From: Cyclina sinensis
Taxonomy: Eukaryota; Mollusca; Bivalvia; Venerida; Veneridae
Assembly: GCA_012932295.1 (NCBI GenBank)
Contig: JAAONU010000001.1
Coordinates: 1,240,001 to 1,304,000, forward strand
DNA length: 64,000 nt
Direction of reading: 5' to 3'
The number at the start of each line of letters is the position of its first letter. Position 1 is the stretch's first letter. The notes under the pieces were generated by a model. The model was not told where the DNA came from. It saw nothing but the letters and a program-made list of their open reading frames with translations, and did no database searches. Below are positions 12,103 through 24,500 of this stretch, piece by piece. A program made the translations under genes and the position numbers.

Positions 12103-14448
12103 AACAAGAGGGCCATCATGGCCCTATATCACTCACCTGAGTATGACTGCTTTTAACAAAGTTGTTATGGACCTGGTTAATTGACCCCAGATGACCCAAA
12201 TTTAAACTTGACCTAGAAATTATAGAAACAATCTTTCTGACAAATTTACAGGTTATTTGGACTGAAAATGTTACCTATAGAGTGTTAACAAGGTTTTTCC
12301 ATAATTGGGCTCTGAGACCTAGTTTTTGAACCTTACATGACCCAAATTCAAACCTTGAGCTAGAAATTACTGAAACAACCTTTCTGACAAATGTCCAGGA
12401 TAATTGAACTGAAATTGTTACCTCAAGAGAGTTAAGAAGGTTTATCCATATTTGGGCTCTGTGACGTAGTTTTTGAACCTAGATGACTCATAATCGAACC
12501 TGAGCTAGAAATCATTAAAGCAACCTTTCTTACAAATGTCCAGGAAATTTGGACAGAAAATGTAGCCTCTAGAGTGTTAACAAGGTTTTCCATAATTGGG
12601 CTCTGACCTAGATTTTGAACCTATATGACCCATATTCAAACTTGAGCTAGAAATCATCGAAACAACCTTTTTGTCAAAAGTCCAGGATATTTAGACTGAA
12701 AAAGTAGCCTCAAGAGTGTTAAGAATGTTTTTCTATATTTGGGCTCTGTGACCTAGTTTTTGAACCTAGATGACCCATATCTGAACCTGACCTAGATATC
12801 ATCAAAGCAACCTTTCTGACAAATTTCAAGGATATTTGGACTGAAATTGTTTTACTCAAGAATGTTAAGAACGTTTTTCCATATTTGGGCACTGTGACCT
12901 TGTTTTTGGAATCTAATGACCCATATTCGGATCTGAACTAGAAATCACAAAAGTAACCTTTCTGACAAATTTCCAGGACATTTGGCCAGAAAATGTAGTC
13001 TCTTGAGTGTTAACAAGGTTTTCCATATTATGGCTCTGTGACCTAGATTTTGACCCAAGATGATCCATATTCAAACTTGAGCAAGAAATCATCGAAGCAA
13101 CTTTTCTGACAAATTTCAATGTCATTTGGACTGATAATGTAGCCTCTAGTAGAGATCTACTACAATTCTTCATGCAGTGTTTCATAACTCTGGCCATTGT
13201 TGTTTCAGATAAAGGAGTTTTAACAATGTTCCTATATTTCTTTGCAAAACACAAGACCTCTGGGTGGAGTCAATAATGACTGCAGAGACATATTTTTAAT
13301 AATTCTGGTACCATTTAGTCTCAGTTAATGGTTTCTGACAAGGGGAGTTTTAAATAGTTTGTTTATATTAGTCTATGTATAATATCTGACCCATGGGGGA
13401 GAGCTAAAAATGACCCCTCAGGCAGGGGCAATAGACCCATACACATTTGAAAAATCTAGGTTGAATACTACTGTAATTTTTAAGATTTTCCTATAATTTT
13501 TCTATGTAAAACATTTGACCACTTGCGTGGGGCAATACTGACCTCTGGAATATAATTTGACTAAAATACCTAGAGTACCACCAGACCAAGGCTTCTGAAA
13601 AACAAATTGTTGTTTTTTACCAAACTTTTGCTTCCTGGACCGACTTTTATATCCAAAACTCTTTAAAAAAAATCAGTCAATATATTTTCTAAATTAGAAC
13701 TACATGAGTAGGATGTGTCGCCTGATGATAGCATATCAGTTATCTAACTTTTTTCTATGGAATGGGGAATTTATAGGTCCCGGAAAAGAATTTTTATGTT
13801 TGAAAAATTACAAAGGGTAATAACTAAAAAATTATGTGAAAGAGAGTTATGGTTCTTGGGCATTGCACCTCTCCACAGTGAGATCTATTCACCTATGAAG
13901 TTTCACATTAATATCTTCAATACCTTTCAAGTTATGCCCAAGACAAGAATTAAGTATGAAAAATTACAAAGGGCAATAACTAAAAAATTGTAGAGAAATA
14001 GAGTTATGGTTCTTAGGCACTGCAATCTCCTCACAATGAGATCTATTCACATATGAAGTTTCAAGCTGATATCTCCAATACTTTTGAAGTAATGTCCCCA
14101 GACAAGTGAAATGGGACGCCGCTGCCGACACCGATGCGGACACTTCAATAGTCAGGCGACACAAAAATCGGTGGTGGCCAATTGAGATCTGAAAATTTCA
14201 GATTACACCTATTTCTTTTTTTTTATGGTTTTCATTCTTATTGCCATAGTAATCAGAGTTGCAGAATGGAATTCTTCAAACAACTTTTGAATAGGCTTCA
14301 TGCAAAGAACAACCCTTCAAAGTCTCAACAACATCTACTATATGGTTTCTGGTAGAGATGTTGTTTATAGTTAAAAAGACACACAACAGACACAGGGCAA
14401 ACAAAATGCTCACCATAAGCATGTTTGTTGTGCTCAGATGAGCTAAAA
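12103..14448 (-). mobile_element. Helentron-like repeat, minus orientation
   Basis: Read on the minus strand it starts TTTTAGCTCATCTGAGC (from 14448) and ends with the palindrome GGGCCATGATGGCCC then TCTTGTT (12124-12103). The interior monomers (TTTGACCTAGTTTTTG-type in reverse, AAATTTCTGACAAAT) match those at 54280-55660 in reverse complement. It is interrupted by the element at 13714-14163. Confidence 0.7.
13714..14163. mobile_element. 450-bp segment with 12-bp inverted ends, nested
   Basis: Left end TGTGTCGCCTGA (13714-13725), right end TCAGGCGACACA (14152-14163): a perfect 12-bp inverted repeat. The interior has two units with ACAAAGGGCAATAACTAAAA and AGAGTTATGGTTCTTGGGC, the same units as at 25980-26460. 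Confidence 0.55.
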
Positions 14449-15013
14449 ATAATAAACAAAGCTAAAAATGAATTTCAAGAAAAAAAAACAAGAGAAAAAA
14501 GTCTTATGTAAGTATTAGTGTCCCATTTTATAAAAAAATTTACATGTATATATCAATCTACCAGTTTTTACATGCATTTTCTACCCCACCTACTCTATGT
14601 ACAAAGTGATGCTATTACTTGCAATGCGCAGCAGAACAGCTTACATTATTATAAAATGATAAAAACAATTCAACTTTTACTGAAGCACTTTATCATTCCA
14701 CTCAGTCTAAACAAAGAATCTTAAAATATAGCAGGGTTGGGGATTAATATATCAAAATGAATTTTAAATACATTAAATTACATATTACAGCTCACATGCA
14801 TATGAAAATATTTAAAGCTCCTTAAAATTTTCAGTAAAGGGGCCATACATGAGTCTGTTTTATACTATTTTGACAACTTATGTGAAGAGAAGATCTCCAA
14901 ACAAACATTTTACAAGAGGGACGAGACAGATTTCTTAAACAAATATCACATGGAAGTTACTATTGTGCATCTTAAATACATTTCATCATTATAATACATA
15001 TATCACAGACAGT
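14449..15013. other. Downstream of the RhoGAP stop codon
   Basis: Likely 3' UTR of the main ARHGAP17-like transcript or intron of a longer one. AT-rich, with no clear AATAAA on the minus strand close to the stop. Confidence 0.4.
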
Positions 15014-15599
15014 TTACAGATGAGTTTGCTCAACAATTGAGTTATCAGGAGGGGGAGGAGGTGGTGGCATTGGCCTTTGTGGTGGCCGCGCTATAGTGTG
15101 TCTATTTAAGCTGCTAGGGGTAAGCTTATCTTGCGGCTGAAGCTGACTATGACTATTTGCCCCATTGTCGGGCTGCAACCCACTATGAGGGTTCAGACTA
15201 CCTGTAAGTTTTTCATTGTCCATTGAGTGCAGTGGGCCTCCAGGGATTGTTACAGGTGCCCCTGTTGATGCTGAACGCTGGTGCCCAGGTGGAACTACTG
15301 GAGGAGGAATTTTGGGTCGGTCCCCCTGACTCGGGGGTTGAGTTCCATGTGGAAGTGAGGAATTACGTTCAGGTGGATTTGGTCGATCAGGAGGTAAAGT
15401 TTTCTGTTTATCATTACGTGAACTTATGTTTGGAGAGCTATCATCTTGTTGTATAATGGCCTGTCTTGGCCATGTCTGAAATTGTGCTAACTGTTCCCCA
15501 GGTTTCACACTTGCAGAGACAGCCACAGAATACGGTCTCTCTGGTGGAGGCGGAGCTGGCTTCCTTGTTGGTCTTCGAATCACTGGTTGAAGGTCTTCA
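15014..15599 (-). CDS. ARHGAP17: ARHGAP17-like exon p: Pro-rich C-terminus and stop
   Basis: Acceptor CACAG, 586 bases including a TAA at 15016-15014. It contains RRPTRKPAPPPPERPYS, PPVVPPGHQ and RPPQRPMPPPPPPPDN, all typical SH3-ligand stretches, and ends VEQTHL. QTHL fits a class I PDZ-ligand (S/T-x-hydrophobic), as the RICH proteins end in a PDZ ligand. The stop codon lies inside a GTAAAC that could act as a donor (see findings). Confidence 0.85.
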
Positions 15600-18500
15600 C
15601 TGTGTAAACAGGAATATGTGCTGTTAGAAGTACATGACTAATTACTAGTTTTTTTTCCCTGCTTTGAAACAGTTAACAGTAACTGCTCTGGTAGACAAAC
15701 TCCTTTGACATGTAAATTTCAGAAATTATTATAAAGAAGAAAAAGCAGACAAAAGATTTTTTATGAATAAGGCAAAATAAGGCATGCCTTTATAAATGAT
15801 GCTTGTTCCAGGCTCATTCAAAATTTAAAAAAAGAAAGGAGAAAAAATTCAGAACATTAATTTTCATGAAATAATACAAGTTTCACTCTTCTATCCCATA
15901 CCCAAACCTAAAGTCACTGAATGTGACATATACCCCCACAAACCTAAATGACTCAGGGAGATTTTCACTGAAATACTCTTCATGCAAATCATTATTAAAT
16001 GCTATGAATACATATCAACTTTATTTGATATTCTTTGAATACCTATCAGATGGCAAACTGTTGTTTGTGATGTCAGTGCAAATCTGCCTTGAAGAATGCA
16101 TGTGAAGTATTGCACAGTTACACTTTTTTAAGTGCCAAGTTTTATTCCAGTGCAATGAAAACTCGAAGAACAGTTTACAACTCAAACTTCATATGTCATT
16201 GCAAACCTGCACTGAAAAAAGTCAAACTTAAATGGCGGATAACTTTGGAATGCCTTGCGGGATGTATATGAGATGTAATTCCTGCACATCTACACTTCTT
16301 GTAGATAATATGACCCTAGTTATATTCCAGTGCATTGAAAACAGATAGAGCATTCACTGGCACAATGTGCAAATATGAAAGGCGTATCTCCGTTGAAAAA
16401 AGTCTAAGTTCTAAGGGAGAGAACTTCTGGAATCAACTGATGGACATTATGGAAAGTATGTCTTGTACATATACTTTCTGTTGTGAAAAACATGTACCAT
16501 GTTTGACTTCTCCCCTACTGAAAAATGAAAGACTAGTTCAAGACACAAACTTTGTATGTCCAATGTCACAGATCAATTGACCTCTTTGAAAAAGTCAAAC
16601 TTCAATGTAATATTACCATGGAAGCCCCGGGGGATGCATATGAAAAGTACTTCCTACGCATCTACACTTCTTTGGAATAATATGACCCTAGTTTTATTCC
16701 AGTGCACTGAAAAAGGGAAGAGTAGTTTCTTCCACAATGCACATCTTAACTGAAAATAGTCTAAGTTCAATGGGAGATAACTCTGGAATGAATTTACAGG
16801 ACACCAATGAAAGGTATGTCTTACACATATTCTTTTCTTTATGAAAACATGTACCAAGTTTGACTTTTCTCCATTGAAAAATGAAAGATTAGTTCCCTAG
16901 ACAATCTTTGTATGTCAAACATATCAGACTTGCTGATCAGGTGACTGACCAACCTACAGACAGACACACTTGTTTCTAGTACCAGGCATACCCTGTCCAA
17001 CTTTGTTTGGAGGTGAATAAAAACCCCAATCAATATGTTTTTCCACCAATGCAGTTGCTGTTATAACAGAGATTAAGGAAAGATTTTATAAAGAATAGAA
17101 ATGCCATACACTGGCTACAGTCTGTTATGCTATCATTAAGCTTGTTAAGACATAGGTTTGCAGCAGAGAGCCAAAGTGTTGCATCAAGTATCTAGCTTTT
17201 TTCGTGTTCCTCAAACACGTGCATTATAAATTTCTTCTTATCTTTTCACAACTTTCATAACATTATTTTCATAAATGTTTTGTTTTTGTAATTTTATGCA
17301 ATATTTTCTACTAAATAATTTTGGTTACTATATTTTACAGAAATTGCTATTTATTTTCTTTCACCAGCTGAATATATTTCAAAGACCTTTAATAAAAAAA
17401 GAAAACAAAACATCAGTTCATTTAAACTTCATTCACCCTTTAAACACCTACACCATTCACTTCTGTAATAAATTTTTAGAAAGCCCTAACAAAATAACTA
17501 TAAATGTAAGTTACTTTACAACAGCAGTATATACATGTTTGTGTTAATTTCAATGGTATAAAATGACTGAAACCTAGTGGTTTGACTGAAATTCCTTGAT
17601 TATGATGCAATTATGTTTCTAGAGATACATGTATTAAAATGCACACCAAATATGTACTGGATGTGTACATAACGTCTTATACTAAGATACGTCTTTTTTT
17701 ATATCAGTAATGTATGTACAATATATCTGATGCTGCTAGTAAGGTTTGGTCAATATACATGGGAGTTCTGCATGGAAAGTCAACAAGTTTTATTAATTGC
17801 AGGCCTTTTAGAATGGGATATAGTTCTAATTCCTCTTTATCGCAGAATACTAAATTTCTGCTAGGTTTTGATTAATTCTGTGGATGCGATTTATAGATGA
17901 AACGATATTGACCTACTTGACCTTGCCCTGTGACCTACTGACCTAAAATTTTATTGAACTATTTATTGTATCCTATCCTTACATAGCATTCAAAGCTGTA
18001 TGAAAAAGTTGCTATGAAAAATGTGAATCTGATAACAACATCAAATCTAACCATATCCCAACACTGTTAAGTGAGAAATGACATACCAAGTAGATTTGAA
18101 GAACCATTAGCACAAAGAAATAATAAAGATCTGCTTACACAGAGTTAAGGTGAAATGCAAAAAAGCTAGTCAAAAAAAGCGGCATGAACAAGAAAAATTA
18201 CCTTTCAGCTAATGGTGCTCCTGGCAGACTTGATGTGCTGACAGCAGGTGAAACAGATGGTGACCTTGACCCTGATAATGCAGCAAGATGACTAACTGCT
18301 TCCTGATTGGCTGCTGGACTAGACTGGGGTGTGCCATGTGAAGAGCTTGACTGGTCTGAACCAGTTCGTTCCAGATGTTTATGATCATGTGACTCTGTTG
18401 GTTTGGGAAAATGTGGACTTCCATTATCATGTGGACTTCCACAACTGAAGTTAATGTCTGAAAAGTAAATTCATGTTCTAAATCAGTATCTTTTATTGAT

Positions 18501-21500
18501 AAATTAAGTATGATTTTACTTAACGAAATAAAACACCTGCATATCCGAAGCCAATAAATGTGCTGTTTGAACATACTGGTGATATAGAGACGACTAATTA
18601 TTGGCTAACAAATTCACTTAAGGAAAAAAAGTCTGAAAGAATATTTTCATGACAAGATTGATTTTTTTCTTCTAATAATTGCCTTTAATAGAGGTTATAC
18701 CAATACTTTTTATATCAGACATACATATATTCTGTCAACATTTAGTTTCACATGATAATATATTTCATCACAACTAACATGTGAATCTACACAAAGAACA
18801 CATACATGTATCAACAAAACATCTATCATTCTTTCTAAATTCAAAATCAAGAAAATTCTTGAATCTATACATATGAAAAGTCTCCCTGGAAGAAAGTATT
18901 TATTTTTATGTAAATGTGCGAGAAAACATCATATAATGAACTTATCTATTATCAAACAATTTTAAAGATTTTCCCTATCTTAAATGATATATATTTTTTA
19001 ATCACATTAAAATCCTGATCAACATGCATCACAGCAAATGTTTACAGTTTGTATAGCAACAGAAATGCATTAAATATGCACTGTAAGAAATAGTGTAAAG
19101 CTCAGACTCAGATAAGCAACAGAGGCTTTATAGAGTTTACATCCTTATGTTCTTTTCAAACAACAAAGAAAAACATTGATGTCTGAGGAATGAATAAGTG
19201 ATATAATTATGCTTCTTTATATATAGCACTTGGAGATTTTTCGCATTTTAGGACCTCTATCATTTCATTTTATTTATCAAGACTCTCAAAAAAAGTCTCT
19301 CAAAAACTGAGAGATGAAATGTTCTGATGTGTAACTAATATTTTAATGCATTCCTAAAGCATGTGTTCTTTAATTTATCACTTGAAGAACTAGAAATCTC
19401 TGGGACATTTGTTTTCAGTTTGGTGGTATAAAAAATGAATTTACTGTGTCAAAAATAAAAATAAAATTTGAAATTCATTTTGTGATGATGGTAAAGGACT
19501 TCTAATATTTTGGTATTTTAATGTTTGTATGTTAAAATAAACATAATTCACTGTAAGACTAATTTAAAAATAGAATTCTTATAAAAAAAACTTTATTCTT
19601 ATATTAACTTTGACATAACTTTGAAAACATTTGATGTTTACATTGTACATTGCTCAGAAAATTCAAAACAGATTGCAATATTGGTGTTGCATGTTGCAAA
19701 ACTTATCATAAGCTACCTAATTACTCTACATTTCTATGGTAAAAAAACAGAAAAGGTCAAATAATTAAAACAAAAATCTAACATTAGGTTCTTTTCTTTG
19801 TACATAACAGTCCTTGTTACAGCTTGGCATGTAAGTGATACCTCAACAAAAATGTCACATTTATAAAAATAACATCTAATGTTATTATGCCTTGCAAAAT
19901 GAAAGCCCTGCAGTCTGGTTTACTTCAGTGCAAGGGTATCACACATCAAACAAAATAGCGAATTACTGTACTCATACCAATCTTTCACCTGACACTTTTC
20001 TCCACCCACCCCACAAATGTAGAGATGTGTGCATAGAGAGAAAAGCATTTGGATTAAGATTTAAACCAATTGATTATCAACAAAATAATTGCCAGAACCA
20101 TTTGGCACATTAATCAAGTGATGGATGTGAACAAGTTCTAAGTACTAAAAAAATGAGGAAGCAAATAGCACTTTTTCGCTTTCACTTTTAAATTTACTAA
20201 TGCTCACCATCTTCTTACACCAAAAAAAACATAAACAAGAATGACCGCTGCTGACATTTTTAGCAGCTTTTAACTGGCTTACTCACACATTAAGACAGAA
20301 CGCAGCTAAGGACATGTCTCGATTGGCTGGTGACAAGCATTGTACAGTCTCGCCTTTGAAGTTGTAGAATGTATCCTAAAGTAACTGAATTGCTTTGCTT
20401 TAATTCTGCAAGGTGTAATACCATTTAATAGTTTTTTACCTGTAACACAAAGATATCAGCACCTTGGTTACATATCACACAGGGGATATCTGACATTGAA
20501 ATAACTCTGGGGAAGGTGCAATCATAAAATCTCTAAAGAATAAAGCAAAGCAAGCAAAGTAATATAAATCTTTATTTCAAATTGTATCAACATGCAGTAC
20601 ATACAGTCTACTAGAAACAGAAAAATGAAGAAGCTAAAATGAAAAGAGACAAATACATTATGCAAACTTTACATTTACTGTAAATGTGAAAAGTAATGTA
20701 TCTATATGCAAAAATACGACCCAGTGCATGCAACAGTTTGTAAACAATGCTCCAAAGTTTTTATAATATTCCAACAGAGACTGACGCAGCTTGGAGGAGG
20801 AAAGCAATTTCTTTGTTTTTTTTGTAGTCCAGGAAGCAAGTTATGAAATTTATCTAGAAAGTAAATAAACAAAACTTCTGACTTTTCACAGTAAATGTTG
20901 GACATTCATTCATACTGACATCAAATGATGTAAGTCACTGATTGATAATAAGAGAGAGATTTTCTTCAAAACATCACTAGTCCTACATGCTGTCTATACA
21001 AGCAAGGAAATGATTCAAGCAAGGTCAGAGGTCAAATCAGTGTCAAGACTGGATCAAATCAGGGGTCACATCAGTGGAATCAACAAATACACCTGAGAAG
21101 ATATTTTTTTCTTTATATTATGAAAAGGGTAGTAAATGTTGGAATTTTCTACAAAAAAAAAATCATTTACTAATGCATAGACACATGGTAACTTTTCATT
21201 CCATTCCAAACTGGGGGGATACCTACACTATGTCAGTAATATGACATACAAAAAGGTATCACTGTTGTAAGTACACATGTGTAAACTGAATTATACTTTT
21301 AAACTCAAAATAAAAAAGCTTAAGGCAACAGAATGTTACAGAAATATACAAGGTTCACTTTAAATTCACAAAGCATTGGCATGATATCAGATACTGACCC
21401 TGATTTGACCTTGCTTGACCCTTTCCACAGTTATTTTCCACAATGCACAAGTCAGAATTTCCAGAATTCTGCAGCTGGCCATCCCAGATAGATCTAACAG

Positions 21501-24500
21501 TATTCAAATACTTGGGCCACGTACCACCATCACCTAGTGACTGGAGTGCAAATGCTGTACTGTACATATCCGAATGAACATTCTGTCCTGATGGTGACAC
21601 TGGCATGCTTTGCTGTAAATGACTAGGAACTGAAACTGTTGCGGGCCTAGGAGCTGGTCTTTTAACAGATGGTTTATGCTTCAGCCGCTCACTTGGGTCA
21701 AATGTGATGATGGGGTTAGTACGTTTGTTAGTAACACTCGTACTAGATGACTGGAATGTGCTAGTCTGGTTAAATTCACCTCTAGCAGTAAGATAATGGT
21801 CCATGCTGCTTCTTCTCTCTAACGTGTCAGCATTCTCATACTCCTTGTTCTGTACGGATGTATCAGATAGACTGGTAGACTCACTTGATGATGACACAGA
21901 CTCCTGACTAGTTTTCTGACCTGACACCAGTCCCGAGACTCTAGACTGTGCCCCTGATGTACCAGGTTGAACAACACTTGTAGACAGTAAACCAGATGGC
22001 TTTGGAGAAATGGTGGGTTTTGCAGGAACAACACCATTACCTACTTTCTGCAAAAAGGGACCACTTGGCATTCTCTTACGCTCAGGGGCCTGATCCCTTT
22101 GTGTAGCTTGAAAGTCTTGAGCTGATTAAAACATTATAGCACAAAATGATTTTGATGTGAACACTTCTGAAAAAAATTCTTTGTGAAAGAACGTAATGGG
22201 TACATTTAATAAAATCAATATTAAAACTAATTTAAAAGCTGTGTAAAATTTTTTTGTTTCAATTTCATCTGATATATCAAGCCTGTTTCTCGAAAGTAAT
22301 TACCAACAAAACAAAATAAAGAACAATTTCTGTCCCAATAGATCTTGCACTACTGGGAAAAAGCAACATAAATGTACTGCTGTAAAGAAAGCAATAATTG
22401 TAATAATAATTCTGCATTTATAATTGCCATTTGAAAATTCAGACTAATGTATTACCATGTATATACATTTATTTGGTAAGAATCAAGTTAATGATAATTC
22501 TGCATTTATGATTGCCATTTGAAAATTCAGACTAATGTATTACCATGTATATACATTTATTTGGTAAGAATCAATTCAGACTAATGTATTACCATGTATA
22601 TACATTTATTTGGTAAGAATCAAGTTAATGATAATTCTGCATTTATGATTGCCATTTGAAAATTCAGACTAATGTATTACCATGTATATACATTTATTTG
22701 GTAAGAATCAAGTTAATGATAATTCTGCATTTATGATTGCCATTTGAAAATTCAGACTAATGTATTACCATGTATATACATTTATTTGGTAAGAATCAAG
22801 TTAATGATAATTCTGCATTTATAATTGCCATTTGAAAATTCAGACTAATGTATTACCATGTATATACATTTATTTGGTAAGAATCAAGTTAATGATAATT
22901 CTGCATTTATGATTGCCATTTGAAAATTCAGACTAATGTATTACCATGTATATACATTTATTTGGTAAGAATCAAGTTAGAATTTTAACAGATGAGTCAA
23001 GTTTTATCTAAAGACATGAACAGTCACTAGTAACAATAAACACATTCCTACCAAGCACATTTTCATTATTCTCTCTGATGTATTTTTATCTCTTAACTTA
23101 CTCACACTGATTTTACATCCACTTCCCTGTTAAGTCTGAACTTACTGATAAAATCTGCTTATGAACCAGTTCTGCCTGCTGACAGCTGCTGAGGTACTGT
23201 TTCAATAATCTGCTATATCAAAGACTTGAACTTATCCTGTTATGATTTCAAATGATATCATATATTTCTTTTTTTCTAAAAAATGATGCAAAGCACTGTA
23301 ATTCCAAATTAAGCAGAGTAAATTTCTAATACTCCAGGCACTTCCTCAAATGTCCCATATCATTATAATTGTGTAAGATATACATGTACAAACCTCCAGG
23401 GAAGAACCAGTCTGCATGCTGGACAATTAACTCAGTGATTAAACTTAGTATGCCTGTATTCATCATATTTGGGCTGAAATTAAGATGATCATTAGAACAT
23501 AAATGGTAACAGAAAATGAAATATAAACTATACCCAGATTGTTAAATATAAAGGTATGAACCTGGTCCATCCAAAGGAATCACTTTGGTCTATATATTAA
23601 AATTACTTGCATCTATCCATGAAAATTACTTTGGTCTACCATGGAAATAGCTTTGGTTTATTCATGGAATTCACTTTGGTATATAATGAAAATTGCTTTG
23701 GTCTGTACTTAGAAATTAATTTGGTCTATCCATCTAATGGCTTTGGTCCATTCCTGGAAATTATTCTGATCTATCCTTTTAAAACTGCTTTGGTCTACCA
23801 GTGAAAATTACTTTGGTCTTTCCATAGATACAGCTTTGGTCTAATAATGAAATTCGTCTATCAACTGAAATTGCTCTGCATTATCTGTGAAAATTACTTT
23901 TGTCAAGCCTCGGAAATTATTTTGACCTATTACTGGAAACTGCTTTGATCTATCCATGGAAATCTTTTTTTGAAGCATTTTAGTGGAGTTTTACTTAGAT
24001 CACACGATTTATCTTATGTCAAGAAAAAATGTCTAAAACATCAAGACCTGTCCACAGACAGCATGCTCCACTTTTCTCAGTGCTGGATAATAAATTATAA
24101 GCCAAGTCAACAAGAGGGCTTTTTCTTTGTTGGTGGTGGTGGGGGAAAGGAGGAAGGGGAGGGTGTGTGTCTGGTCGGGGGTGTTGAGGGTGGATGGGGA
24201 AGAAATGGGGGGGGGAGGGGAAGATGAAGTTAAGAGTACCTACATATTTAAAAAATAATAATGAAAAAAATAAATGGGGGGGTGGCGGGGACTACTGACC
24301 CATCTCATGTAAGTTAAAAGTTTATTTCAAAGCTTAAAGCGACTGACTCACAGACGATGATAAAAAGAAAATGTTTATACATATTGAAATTCTTGCTGTA
24401 ATCGTGAAGAACATATTTAAACTAAGTTATTGACACAGTTTTTGTGACAGAAAAACATCAAACTATAAAGTTTTACACACTTTTATCAGTACAAAATTTA

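Noticed and set aside
21819..22037. 72-codon minus ORF overlapping RhoGAP exon n
   Set aside because: Out-of-frame shadow of the coding exon.
22398..22978. Regular repeats resembling a CRISPR array
   Set aside because: Whole 88-bp units are repeated with no unique spacers, inside an intron of a eukaryotic gene.
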